A stretch of DNA of 16,002 nucleotides from assembly GCA_021821225.1 (NCBI GenBank), contig JAKACR010000035.1:1-16002 (forward strand). Reading direction: 5' to 3'. The notes beneath the pieces were generated by a model. The model was given only the letters and a program-made list of their open reading frames with translations, did no database searches and was not told where the DNA came from. Positions 6,727 to 15,109 of this stretch are shown one piece after another; positions within the stretch are counted from its first letter, which is position 1, and each line of letters opens with the position of its first letter. Origin of the DNA: Bacillota bacterium (lineage in GTDB: Bacteria > Bacillota > Bacilli > Alicyclobacillales > SLC66). The position numbers and the translations under genes are program-made.

Positions 6727-7716
6727 ATGCACCGGCATGAGCAACTGGGGCTGTCTGATGAGCAGGCGGTGTCGATGTACCGGCACATGGTCCTCGCCAG
6801 GACGCTTGACGAGCGCATGTGGCACTTGAACCGGACCGGCAAGATACCGTTTGCCGTATCCTGCCAGGGCCAGGAGGGGGCGCAGGTCGGCGCCGGGTTT
6901 GCGCTTGACCCGGCGCGAGATTTCATAGCGCCGTACTACCGGGATCTCGGTATCGTGCTGGTCTTTGGCCAGACCGCCCGCGAGGTGGCCCTGTCGTCGT
7001 TTGCGCGGGCGCAGGACCCGAGCAGCGGAGGTCGGCAGATGCCCGCACACTACAGTTCGCGGGAGAAACACATCCTGAGCGGCTCAAGCCCGGTGGCAAC
7101 CCAGATCCCGCACGCGGTGGGGCTGGCCCTGGGCGCGCGCCTGCGAGGGAAGAACGCCGTGGTGTACACCTCGTTTGGCGAGGGGTCGAGCAATCAGGGT
7201 GATTTCCACGAAGGTTGCAATTTCGCGGGTGTGCACAAGCTGCCAGTGGTCTTTTTTTGCGAGAACAACCGCTACGCCATCTCGATTCCGCTCGACAAGC
7301 AACTGGGTTGTGAACGCGTGGCGGACCGCGCGGCGGGTTACGGTTTTCCCGGCGTCACCGTCGACGGAAACGACGTCCTCGGCGTCTACGACGCGATGCG
7401 GACGGCCGTGAAACGGGCGCTGGACGGCGCGGGCCCGACCTTGGTCGAGGTGATGACGTACAGGCTGACGCCGCACTCCAGCGACGACGACGACCGGGCT
7501 TACCGCAGCCGCGAAGAGGTGGAGGACGCCCGCGCGCGCGACGCGCTGGTCGTGTTTCGGCAGTATCTCGAACAGGCGGGCCTGATGAGCGACGAGCAGT
7601 ACGAGGTCATGCGGGCCGACGTCCAGGCCGAGGTGGACGAAGCCGTGCGCTATGCCGAGCAGGCGGCGTATCCGGAGCCGCAGAGCGCCCTGCTGCACGT
7701 CTTTGCGCAGCCGTAG
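6727..7716 (+). CDS. bkdAA: Branched-chain 2-oxoacid dehydrogenase E1 component, alpha subunit
   Basis: With E1 beta it decarboxylates branched-chain 2-oxo acids on thiamine diphosphate and transfers the acyl group to lipoyl-E2. The 329-residue product has the ThDP/magnesium motif GEGSSNQGDFHEG..NFAG (residues 151-167) followed by CENNRYAISIP, and the loop TPHSSDDDD (248-256), which corresponds to the phosphorylation loop of mitochondrial E1. HSSDDDD and FHEG are typical of branched-chain enzymes such as BfmBAA and unlike pyruvate dehydrogenase E1 alpha. The ATG at 6727 is 8 bases after AGGTGG; the frame is open further upstream into lpd, but the family starts near here. Its stop codon lies inside a GTAGACC motif that recurs in the following spacer. 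E1 beta, normally adjacent, is separated by 398 bases. Confidence 0.92.
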   Translation: MHRHEQLGLSDEQAVSMYRHMVLARTLDERMWHLNRTGKIPFAVSCQGQEGAQVGAGFALDPARDFIAPYYRDLGIVLVFGQTAREVALSSFARAQDPSSGGRQMPAHYSSREKHILSGSSPVATQIPHAVGLALGARLRGKNAVVYTSFGEGSSNQGDFHEGCNFAGVHKLPVVFFCENNRYAISIPLDKQLGCERVADRAAGYGFPGVTVDGNDVLGVYDAMRTAVKRALDGAGPTLVEVMTYRLTPHSSDDDDRAYRSREEVEDARARDALVVFRQYLEQAGLMSDEQYEVMRADVQAEVDEAVRYAEQAAYPEPQSALLHVFAQP

Positions 7717-7818
7717 ACCCGCAGGCGCGGGCGCGGCGCCAACGAAGGATGAAAATCTCCTGCGTCAAGGTCGCACGCCAACCCGGCCGTGGGCCAGCGG
7801 TCGAACGAAGACTTGCTG

Positions 7819-7900
7819 GGTCGCCCGTGTCCCTTTGCTCGTCGCGAGTTTCGCGGCGCAGCCGCGCTGTCCGAGCAGGAGCAAAGGGATACGGGCGGCT
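7819..7900 (+). ncRNA. Long hairpin: 22-bp stem with a 38-base structured loop
   Basis: Bases 7819-7840 pair with 7879-7900 along 22 uninterrupted positions if the three G-U pairs (7819-7900, 7821-7898, 7829-7890) are allowed; the core is CCCGTGTCCCTTTGCTC against GAGCAAAGGGATACGGG. The loop holds a second hairpin CGCGGC-GCA-GCCGCG (7852-7866). G-U substitutions that keep pairing hint at selection on RNA, but three cases are too few to prove it. No T-tract follows, so it is not a standard terminator. It could be an RNase III-type processing site, a stability element or part of a mobile repeat. Confidence 0.5.
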
Positions 7901-7952
7901 GGCACAGACCCGGCGTTAGCGGCTGGCACAGACCCGGCGGCTGGCACAGACC
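7897..7952 (+). repeat. Three direct repeats of GGCTGGCACAGACC
   Basis: The 18-base unit GGCTGGCACAGACCCGGC occurs at 7897-7914 and 7921-7938, and its first 14 bases again at 7939-7952. The first two copies are separated by GTTAGC; the last two are directly joined. The first copy starts within the right arm of the long hairpin. The core CTGG..AGACC also occurs in the TTCTGGGTAGACC pair that follows. Confidence 0.85.
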
Positions 7953-8072
7953 TATTTTCTGGGTAGACCGCCATGTGCGGCGCAACCGCACGAGAGCGGA
8001 TCATGGAAATGCGACTCAATCGGGCGCCGCAGATGGCGCGGTACAGGTGAGCTCGTATCTTCTGGGTAGACC
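7953..8072 (+). repeat. Pair of TTCTGGGTAGACC direct repeats flanking two small hairpins
   Basis: TAT-N-TTCTGGGTAGACC occurs at 7953-7969 and 8056-8072, 17 bases with one difference, spaced 103 bases apart. Between them are stems GTGCGG/CCGCAC (loop CGCAA) and GCGCC/GGCGC. The last seven bases, GTAGACC, are also present at the E1 alpha stop codon (7713-7719), giving three copies in 360 bases. Confidence 0.75.
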
Positions 8073-8114
8073 AAATCACGGCGGATCGCGAACCGCTCGC
8101 GAGGGGATTGGAGT

Positions 8115-9098
8115 ATGACGCGTAAACTGTACATAGAAGCGATTCACGACGCCATGGCGGAGGAGATGCGGCAGGACGACTCCGTGTTCATCCTGGGAGA
8201 GGACGTGGGCGTACGCGGCGGCGTCTTTCGCGTTACCCAGGGGTTGCTTGAGGAGTTTGGCGCTGCGCGGGTGATCGACACTCCTCTGGCGGAATCCGCC
8301 ATTGTCGGGGTGGCTGTCGGCGCGGCGGCGTATGGGATGAAGCCGGTCGCCGAGATCCAGTTCGTGGACTTCATTCTGCCGGCGGTCAACCAGATTGTCA
8401 GCGAGGCCGCCAAGCTGCGCTACCGCACACAGGGGGACTGGCACTGCCCGCTTGTCGTGCGGGCGCCGTACGGCGGCGGCGTGCACGGCGCACTGTACCA
8501 CTCGCAGAGTCTCGAAGCGATGTTTGTGCACGTGCCCGGGCTCAAGGTGGTGGTGCCGGCCACGCCGGCGGACGCGAAGGGCCTGCTCATCGCGGCGATC
8601 CGCGATCCCGACCCCGTGCTGTACTTTGAGCACAAGGGGCTGTACCGTCTGATTCGCGACGAGGTGCCGGACGGCCTCTATGAAGTGCCAATCGGAAAGG
8701 GAATTGTGCGCCGTGAGGGCGATGACCTGACCGTCATCGCTTACGGACTCATGGTGCACCGCGCGCTTGAAGCGGCTGAACTGGCGGCGGGCGAAGGCAT
8801 TTCGGCGCATGTGATTGACCTGCGGACCGTGGCGCCGCTGGATCGTGAACTGATCCTCGACGGGGCGCGCAAGACCGGCAAGGTGCTGATCGTGCACGAG
8901 GACAACAAGACAAGCGGCGTCGGAGCGGAGGTGGCCGCGCTGATCGCCGAAGAGGCGCTCTACGATCTCGATGCGCCCATTCGTCGCCTGTGCGGCCCGG
9001 ATATTCCGGCCATGCCGTTCAGTCCGCCGCTGGAACAGTTTTACCTGGTCACGGCCGGGCAGATTACCGACGCGATGCGCGAACTCGCAGCCTATTGA
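8115..9098 (+). CDS. bkdAB: Branched-chain 2-oxoacid dehydrogenase E1 component, beta subunit
   Basis: Partner of E1 alpha in the ThDP-dependent heterotetramer; it supplies the Glu that activates the cofactor and contacts E2. The 327-residue product is of standard length, with GEDVG (residues 28-32), DTPLAESAIVG (55-65, conserved Glu60), EIQFVDF (80-86), GALYHSQSLEA (125-135, His129 at the expected active-site place), and the C-terminal transketolase domain with VIDLRTVAPLD and VHEDNKTSGVGAEVAA. GALYHSQS is typical of the branched-chain type. The ATG is 8 bases after GAGGGG. Because the 398-base spacer precedes it, translation cannot be coupled to E1 alpha, so equal subunit supply must come from its own ribosome binding site. 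E2 follows after 54 bases. Confidence 0.93.
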   Translation: MTRKLYIEAIHDAMAEEMRQDDSVFILGEDVGVRGGVFRVTQGLLEEFGAARVIDTPLAESAIVGVAVGAAAYGMKPVAEIQFVDFILPAVNQIVSEAAKLRYRTQGDWHCPLVVRAPYGGGVHGALYHSQSLEAMFVHVPGLKVVVPATPADAKGLLIAAIRDPDPVLYFEHKGLYRLIRDEVPDGLYEVPIGKGIVRREGDDLTVIAYGLMVHRALEAAELAAGEGISAHVIDLRTVAPLDRELILDGARKTGKVLIVHEDNKTSGVGAEVAALIAEEALYDLDAPIRRLCGPDIPAMPFSPPLEQFYLVTAGQITDAMRELAAY

Positions 9099-9152
9099 CA
9101 GGGCCTGACGGCCCGTGCCTGGCGCTGCACAGCAGAAGGTGGGTGAGACACG

Positions 9153-10583
9153 GTGGCGGAAGTGAAAATGCCCAAACTCGGGGAAAGCGTGACGGAAGGC
9201 ACGATCGCGCGCTGGCTCAAGGCCGAGGGCGATCGGGTCGAGCAGTACGACGCGTTGGCCGAGGTTGTGACGGACAAGGTGACGGCTGAGATACCGGCCG
9301 ATGTCGCGGGAATTCTGCAGTCGATCGTCGTGGGGGAGAATGAGACGGTGGCGGTGGGCACGCTGCTCGCCGTGATCGCCGCGGACGGTGAGGACGGCGA
9401 GGGAGCGAAGAGCGGCGGCGCGCGGGTGGACGCCGCGGCGGAGGAACGGACGACAGGCGCCGGGGTCTCTGCTTCCGGGACGACAGGCGGGTCGCCGGAC
9501 GGAACTGCAGGCGGGTCGGCGGCGTCCGCAAGCGGTGCATCCGGCATGCGCGGAGTGTCTGGCGCCGCCTCTGCCGGAGCGCCGGGCGGAGCAATGGGAC
9601 GTCACTCCCCGGTGGTGTCGAGACTGGCCGCAGAGCACGGCGTGAACCTCGCGCAAATCAGCGGAAGCGGCTTGGGCGGGCGGATCACGCGCAAGGATGT
9701 GCTGCGGCACATTGAGCAGGCTTCCCACAAGCCGGACGCGCAGCGATCTGCGGCGACTCCCGCTGTCGGCGGCGGTGCGCGCGCCGATGCAGCGTCGCAG
9801 AGTGACGCCCGGTTGACCGGCGCGGCGGCCAAGGACGCGCACACGGCCTCCACGTCTGCAGAGGCGACGTCGAAGGACGGTTCGCGCGATGAGTCGGTGG
9901 CCGTGTCGCCGATGCGCAGGATCATCGCCAAACGCATGGTGCAGAGCAAGCGGGAAGCGCCGCACGCATGGATGATGGTGGAAGTCGACGTCACCGAACT
10001 GCATCGACTGCGCGAGCGGGAGAGAGCGGCGTTCAAGGCGCGCGAAGGTGTGGACCTCACGTATTTCCCATTCTTTCTGAAGGCCGTCGCGGATGGCCTG
10101 CGGCAACACCCGATGCTGAATTCGGCGTGGGCGGAGGACCGGATCGTACTCAAAGGGGATATCCACCTGTCGATTGCGGTCGCTACGGACGACGCGCTCG
10201 CGGTTCCCGTGATCCATCACGCCGACCGCCTGAGCATCGCCGGCCTGGCGCTCGCGACGAACGACCTGGCGCGGCGCGCGCGGGCGGGAAAACTCGTCAT
10301 GGCGGACGTCGAAGGCGGCACGTTTACGGTCAACAACACCGGGGCTTTTCGCTCCGTTCTGTCGCAGCCGATTATCAACGCTCCGCAGGCGGCGATCCTG
10401 TCGGTCGAATCCATCGTGAAGCGCCCGGTCGTCTGGACAGACGACAGTATAGCGATCCGGCACATGGTCAACCTGTGTTTGAGCATGGATCACCGGGTAT
10501 TGGATGGATTGGCGGTCGGACGGTTCATGCAGGCGGTCAAGGAGCGCCTCGAGGCTATCGGGACGCAGACAAGACTGTATTGA
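9153..10583 (+). CDS. bkdB: Branched-chain 2-oxoacid dehydrogenase E2, dihydrolipoyl acyltransferase
   Basis: Core of the complex; its lipoyl arm takes the acyl group from E1 and transfers it to coenzyme A. Domains over 476 residues: one lipoyl domain (1-78) with the modified Lys42 in [13 protein letters not shown]; a Gly/Ser/Ala/Thr-rich linker (79-148) with few prolines; a peripheral subunit-binding domain (about 150-190) [33 protein letters not shown]; a second Ala/Ser-rich linker (191-247); and the catalytic domain (248-476) with [15 protein letters not shown] and SMDHRVLDG carrying His447 and Asp451. The GTG start follows AAGGTGGGTGA. It is about 50 residues longer than Bacillus BfmBB, all in the linkers. 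lipA, 100 bases downstream, makes the cofactor attached at Lys42. Confidence 0.93.
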   Translation: MAEVKMPKLGESVTEGTIARWLKAEGDRVEQYDALAEVVTDKVTAEIPADVAGILQSIVVGENETVAVGTLLAVIAADGEDGEGAKSGGARVDAAAEERTTGAGVSASGTTGGSPDGTAGGSAASASGASGMRGVSGAASAGAPGGAMGRHSPVVSRLAAEHGVNLAQISGSGLGGRITRKDVLRHIEQASHKPDAQRSAATPAVGGGARADAASQSDARLTGAAAKDAHTASTSAEATSKDGSRDESVAVSPMRRIIAKRMVQSKREAPHAWMMVEVDVTELHRLRERERAAFKAREGVDLTYFPFFLKAVADGLRQHPMLNSAWAEDRIVLKGDIHLSIAVATDDALAVPVIHHADRLSIAGLALATNDLARRARAGKLVMADVEGGTFTVNNTGAFRSVLSQPIINAPQAAILSVESIVKRPVVWTDDSIAIRHMVNLCLSMDHRVLDGLAVGRFMQAVKERLEAIGTQTRLY

Positions 10584-10683
10584 GACCCGTCGAACGGCTC
10601 AACGAAGCGGACTCGGTCGACGGACCGCCGGCAAACGCTTGGCGGGCGCCTGCGAAATCTGTGCGAAGGGAAGTGCGAGACAA

Positions 10684-11616
10684 GTGGCAAAGGCAGAGCA
10701 GGAAGTGACGGAGGGGCAGAGCGCCGCGCAGCGGACTCTGCGCCGGCCCGAGTGGCTGAAGGTGCAACTCAAGACCGACTCGTCATTCAATGATCTTAAA
10801 CACATCATGCGCGGGGACCGCCTCCATACCGTGTGCGAGGAGGCGCGCTGTCCGAACATTTACGAGTGCTGGGGACACGGAACCGCGACGTTCATGATTC
10901 TCGGCGATACGTGCACGCGTGGCTGTCGGTTCTGCGCCGTGACGACCGGCCGGCCCAATGAACTCGATCTGGCGGAGCCGTCGCGCGTTGCTGACGCCGT
11001 GGTCAAGATGGGGTTGCGCCACGTGGTTGTGACGTCCGTGGCGCGCGACGATCTGGCGGACGGGGGCGCCGCCGTCTTCGCCGCCACCATTCATGCGGTG
11101 CGGGCCGCGCGCCAAGACTGCCGCGTCGAAGTGCTGATTCCCGACTTTCTCGGCCACTGGGATGCGCTGCGGACGGTGCTGGATGCACGTCCCGACATAT
11201 TGAACCATAACATCGAGACCGTGCGCAGGCTGTCCGATCGCGTCCGATCGAAAGCGAAGTACGACCGTTCGCTGGAACTGCTGCGCACGGCAGCAGAGAT
11301 GCAACCCGGGATTCCCACAAAGTCGAGCATGATGCTTGGCGTGGGCGAGACGTGGGATGAGATTCTGGCCACGCTTGACGACCTGCGCGCCGTCGGGGTG
11401 AGCCTGGTCACCATAGGGCAGTATCTGCAACCCACGCGCCAACACCTTGCGGTCGAACGCTACTATACGCCTGACGAGTTTGCGGCGCTGCGCAAGGAAG
11501 GCATGAAGCGTGGATTCGCGCACGTGGAGTCCGGACCGCTGGTACGCAGTTCCTACCACGCGCAGGAACAGACGGAAGCGGCCGTGGCGGCCCTTGTCGC
11601 GCGGGAGGATCAGTAA
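10684..11616 (+). CDS. lipA: Lipoyl synthase LipA
   Basis: Radical SAM enzyme that inserts two sulfur atoms at C6 and C8 of protein-bound octanoyl groups. The 310-residue product has both iron-sulfur binding sets: the auxiliary cluster [12 protein letters not shown] (Cys51, Cys56, Cys62) and the radical SAM motif CTRGCRFC (Cys77, Cys81, Cys84), plus [35 protein letters not shown] and the terminal RSSYHA (288-293) with the serine ligand of the auxiliary cluster. I chose the GTG at 10684, after AAGGGAAG; the next GTG at 10705 would shorten the product by seven residues. The position straight after E2, on the same strand with no terminator between, suggests cotranscription so that lipoylation keeps pace with E2. 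No lipM or lipL octanoyltransferase gene is in the window. Confidence 0.94.
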   Translation: MAKAEQEVTEGQSAAQRTLRRPEWLKVQLKTDSSFNDLKHIMRGDRLHTVCEEARCPNIYECWGHGTATFMILGDTCTRGCRFCAVTTGRPNELDLAEPSRVADAVVKMGLRHVVVTSVARDDLADGGAAVFAATIHAVRAARQDCRVEVLIPDFLGHWDALRTVLDARPDILNHNIETVRRLSDRVRSKAKYDRSLELLRTAAEMQPGIPTKSSMMLGVGETWDEILATLDDLRAVGVSLVTIGQYLQPTRQHLAVERYYTPDEFAALRKEGMKRGFAHVESGPLVRSSYHAQEQTEAAVAALVAREDQ

Positions 11617-11643
11617 CTTCCCATACTGGAGTCATACGAATGA

Positions 11644-11671
11644 GGCGGAGAAGCAGGCAGTGATCTCCGCC
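11644..11671 (+). terminator. 8-bp hairpin after lipA
   Basis: GGCGGAGA (11644-11651) and TCTCCGCC (11664-11671) pair perfectly around a 12-base loop, and ATATTCTTCCTTT follows. It sits between the lipA stop and the rhodanese promoter. The T-tract is interrupted, so it is a moderate terminator candidate for the bkd-lipA operon. Confidence 0.55.
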
Positions 11672-11682
11672 ATATTCTTCCT

Positions 11683-11710
11683 TTGACAAATACCCTGGCG
11701 GGTATATAAT
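11683..11710 (+). promoter_or_regulatory. Consensus sigma-A promoter of the rhodanese gene
   Basis: TTGACA (11683-11688) and TATAAT (11705-11710) both match consensus exactly, with a 16-base spacer. Such a strong promoter for a small gene suggests control by a repressor, and the spacer is largely filled by a palindrome (11690-11705). Confidence 0.85.
11690..11705. promoter_or_regulatory. CsoR/CstR-like operator inside the rhodanese promoter
   Basis: ATACCC-TGGC-GGGTAT is a perfect palindrome with a 4-base centre, in the spacer and touching the first base of the -10 element. The TACCC..GGGTA form is that of operators of the CsoR family, which includes the copper sensor CsoR and the persulfide sensor CstR. 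Since the gene downstream is a sulfurtransferase, a CstR-like persulfide sensor is the better guess; no such regulator gene is in the window. Confidence 0.6.
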
Positions 11711-11771
11711 GTGGGTGTGTGAGCCGTTTTGGCCACCGCCAACACGAATCTATTGGAGGAGGAACTCCGTT

Positions 11772-12077
11772 ATGCCGAAACAGTGGATGCCGGTCGACGT
11801 CAAGGAGAAGAGAAAGGCAAACCCGCAGCTGCAGATTATTGATGTCCGTGAGCCGAGTGAATTTTCTTCGGGCCACATACCGGGTGCAAAATTGATTCCG
11901 CTTGGCCAACTGTCGGAACGCCATAAGGAAATTGATCCCGATAAGGAGACGATCGTCGTCTGTCACAGCGGCGGCCGCAGCAGCGTAGCCTGCGACTATC
12001 TGGAGCGGCTGGGTCACACGAAGATCTACAACCTGCTTGGCGGCATGTCGCGTTGGGACGGCGACGTGGCCTATTGA
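11772..12077 (+). CDS. Single-domain rhodanese-like sulfurtransferase
   Basis: Cytoplasmic enzyme expected to carry a persulfide on its active-site Cys and move sulfane sulfur between donors and thiols. The 101-residue product is one rhodanese domain: IIDVREPSEFSSGHIPGAKLIPL (residues 22-44), the active-site loop CHSGGRS with Cys64 and Arg69, and the closing YNLLGGMSRWDG (86-97). It has no signal peptide or second domain. The ATG at 11772 follows GGAGGAGG and lies about 55 bases after the expected transcription start. A strong promoter with a CsoR/CstR-like operator suggests induction by sulfide, polysulfide or a similar stress. It ends 25 bases before a large hairpin, so it is probably monocistronic. 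Physiological donor and acceptor cannot be told from sequence. Confidence 0.9.
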   Translation: MPKQWMPVDVKEKRKANPQLQIIDVREPSEFSSGHIPGAKLIPLGQLSERHKEIDPDKETIVVCHSGGRSSVACDYLERLGHTKIYNLLGGMSRWDGDVAY

Positions 12078-12102
12078 TCTGTTGTTGCGTGAGTGCTTTT
12101 GG

Positions 12103-12153
12103 GGAACATGGGACGAAGTCCGCCCGCGGGCATCGGGCGTCATCCCATGTTCC
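12103..12153 (+). terminator. Two-tier hairpin after the rhodanese gene
   Basis: GGAACATGGGA (12103-12113) pairs exactly with TCCCATGTTCC (12143-12153), and inside it CGCCCG (12121-12126) pairs with CGGGCG (12134-12139). CTTTTGGGG precedes and TCGCTTTG follows, so the T-tract is weak. It closes the rhodanese unit before the promoter of the next gene. Confidence 0.6.
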
Positions 12154-12186
12154 TCGCTTTGTGTCCGGCTCTGGATGCGCATGGGT

Positions 12187-12215
12187 GTGACAGCCTGCCC
12201 TGTTCCCGGTATACT
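12187..12215 (+). promoter_or_regulatory. Sigma-A promoter for the membrane methyltransferase gene
   Basis: GTGACA (12187-12192) and TATACT (12210-12215) with a 17-base spacer, 5/6 matches each, about 25 bases before the ATG at 12242. Confidence 0.65.
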
Positions 12216-12241
12216 GGGTCCTATAAACGGGAGGTCGAGGC

Positions 12242-12832
12242 ATGCGCATATTGGTCCAGGCGATTGCACTGCTTGTCACCCTCAACCTGGTGTGGGTAGA
12301 CGCCACGCGCGGATTGTGGGGGTTCACCATCGTATTCGGGCTTGAATCCGTTTATTATATGTGGACTATCCTGAAACGGCCGATTGCCGTTACAGACCGT
12401 CTTCCTGCCTGGCTCGCGTCGTTTGTCATCGCGCTCTTTCCGCTGCTTGTACCGTATGTGATCGGTCCCTATCAGGCTTCTGCGTGGCGCACCGGAGTAT
12501 CCAATGCGCTGATTGGACTCGCCGTTGCCCTCGAGATCGTCGCGCTGCTCTCATTGCGCACGTCATTCACCCAGATCCCCGAAGCCCGGCGCGTCGTGCG
12601 CAGCGGCTTGTACCGCTTTGTCCGGCACCCTTTGTACACGGCGTATTTTCTCGCGTTTGCGGGTGAGGCGGTCTTGGTCATGCAGCCGATCATGTGGCTG
12701 GTGTTCGCGGTGTTTGTGGGCTTGGAAGTGGTGCGCGCGCGGGCGGAGGAGGATGTGCTCGCGCGCACGTTTGGCGAGGCGTACACAGACTACCGCCAGG
12801 CGACCGGGATGTTCTTCCCCCGGCTGACCTGA
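12242..12832 (+). CDS. Integral membrane methyltransferase of the ICMT/PEMT-like family
   Basis: Likely S-adenosylmethionine-dependent methyltransferase embedded in the membrane; substrate unknown. The 196-residue product has about five hydrophobic segments (roughly 3-19, 26-42, 57-75, 86-106 and 132-165, the last probably two helices). The C-terminal signature of the family is clear: VVRSGLYRFVRHPLYTAYFL, with RHPLY at residues 128-132, then RARAEEDVLARTFGEAYTDYRQATGMFFP, which in characterised members forms the cofactor and active site. Bacterial members act on lipids or small molecules and not necessarily on prenyl-Cys, so 'isoprenylcysteine methyltransferase' would be over-interpretation. 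The ATG follows GGGAGGT by 8 bases. It has its own promoter and ends only 28 bases from the convergent thiC stop codon, with no clear terminator between. Confidence 0.85.
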   Translation: MRILVQAIALLVTLNLVWVDATRGLWGFTIVFGLESVYYMWTILKRPIAVTDRLPAWLASFVIALFPLLVPYVIGPYQASAWRTGVSNALIGLAVALEIVALLSLRTSFTQIPEARRVVRSGLYRFVRHPLYTAYFLAFAGEAVLVMQPIMWLVFAVFVGLEVVRARAEEDVLARTFGEAYTDYRQATGMFFPRLT

Positions 12833-12860
12833 CTGGCGGCAGTCGTCCGGTCGCCCGGTG

Positions 12861-14654
<1,794 letters not shown>

Positions 14655-14691
14655 TCAACGGTATCCGACTGTCCGACCAAAGCGGCGGCAT

Positions 14692-14720
14692 AAAAAAACC
14701 GCAGCGGACAAGCGCGGCGG
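14692..14720 (-). terminator. Rho-independent attenuator of the thiC riboswitch
   Basis: On the minus strand CCGCCGCG and CGCTGCGG form an 8-position stem with one C-T mismatch around the loop CTTGTC, followed directly by seven T. It lies between the TPP aptamer and the thiC start, where an expression platform is expected; a mutually exclusive antiterminator was not worked out. Confidence 0.85.
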
Positions 14721-14802
14721 CAGATCGGGTAACACGGGAGACATGTGACAAAGTCGGCGTCTGTCGAACTCTTTGCGATCACAGGGCTCCGTAAATGTGT
14801 CC

Positions 14803-14890
14803 GTTTCCTCCGCTGGCATTATCCAGGTCAGGTCTGGCGGTCGGCGGTAGACGGACCGCCCTCTCAGCCTGGCAAACTCCAAGCTCCCGC
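14803..14890 (-). ncRNA. TPP riboswitch (THI element) controlling thiC
   Basis: The minus strand carries the two conserved parts of the thiamine diphosphate aptamer: GGCTGAGAGGG, and further on ACCTGACCTGGATAATGCC followed by AGCGGAGGAAA. Between them GGCGGTC pairs with GACCGCC to form the variable P3 arm. Binding of TPP should favour the terminator at 14692-14720 and stop transcription before thiC. Ends are approximate because I could not find a clean P1 closing helix by eye. Confidence 0.93.
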
Positions 14891-14999
14891 ATTCATACGT
14901 CACTCGCACAGTCCCGGCATGATCGTTTTCTTCTCATCACCCGGTGAACGTGAAAGCCAGAATTCATCAAGCAGGCGATCCTGCATTTCAAGATACTCT

Positions 15000-15029
15000 A
15001 TGATAGCACGCGAGGGCGGTTCATGCCAG
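15000..15029 (-). promoter_or_regulatory. Candidate promoter for the thiC leader
   Basis: On the minus strand CTGGCA (15024-15029) and TATCAT (15000-15005) are separated by 18 bases. It would give a leader of about 355 bases including the riboswitch. The roughly 100 bases between it and the aptamer hold nothing I recognise. Confidence 0.4.
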
Positions 15030-15031
15030 TA

Positions 15032-15043
15032 GTTTTGCAAAAC
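15032..15043. promoter_or_regulatory. 12-bp palindrome GTTTTGCAAAAC
   Basis: A perfect palindrome just upstream of the thiC -35 candidate and about 40 bases upstream of the divergent transporter promoter. It is AT-rich in a GC-rich region and could be a repressor or activator site for either gene; no known regulator is assigned. Confidence 0.35.
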
Positions 15044-15081
15044 GTTGGCAGGCGTGCCGTATCGGATGCCCGCGCGGTCTG

Positions 15082-15109
15082 GTGACGCGGGTTCCGGTTG
15101 GGGTATGAT
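15082..15109 (+). promoter_or_regulatory. Candidate promoter for the EamA transporter
   Basis: GTGACG (15082-15087) and TATGAT (15104-15109) with a 16-base spacer. A start near 15116 gives a leader of about 46 bases before the TTG at 15162. The ATGs in this element would open an in-frame extension but are more likely promoter sequence. Confidence 0.45.

Larger units (their letters stand above)
7717..8114 (+). other. Repeat-rich, structured non-coding block between E1 alpha and E1 beta
   Basis: No convincing gene is seen on either strand in these 398 bases; the open frames have no ribosome binding site or family. Instead the block holds, in order, a small hairpin CCCGC-AGGC-GCGGG (7718-7731), a long 22-bp stem (7819-7900), three copies of GGCTGGCACAGACC (7897-7952), two copies of TTCTGGGTAGACC (7957-7969 and 8060-8072), hairpins GTGCGG/CCGCAC (7975-7991) and GCGCC/GGCGC (8024-8039) between those two, and TCGCGA twice before the E1 beta ribosome binding site GAGGGG (8101-8106). 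GTAGACC at 7713-7719 and 8066-8072 could be a 7-bp target duplication around an inserted element, but no terminal inverted repeats are visible. A dispersed repeat or MITE-like insertion is my preferred reading; a functional RNA is the alternative. Confidence 0.6.

Noticed and set aside
7897..7952. CRISPR-like array
   Set aside because: Three 14-18 base repeats with spacers of 6 and 0 bases and no cas genes; not a CRISPR array.
7717..8114. T-box or other known riboswitch in the operon spacer
   Set aside because: No T-box sequence, no terminator with T-tract and no aptamer core that I recognise.
7789..8118. 109-codon plus-strand frame in the E1 alpha-E1 beta spacer
   Set aside because: It consists of translated repeats, lacks a ribosome binding site and overlaps the E1 beta start; minus-strand frames in the same block are equally unsupported.
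8076..10493. 805-codon open frame on the minus strand opposite E1 beta and E2
   Set aside because: It runs antisense to two clear family proteins, is Arg/His-rich with no recognisable domain, and is typical of GC-rich third-position bias.
5267..10583. Pyruvate or acetoin dehydrogenase operon
   Set aside because: E1 alpha has GEGSSNQGDFHEG and TPHSSDDDD and E1 beta has GALYHSQS, the branched-chain forms; E3 comes first as in bkd operons.
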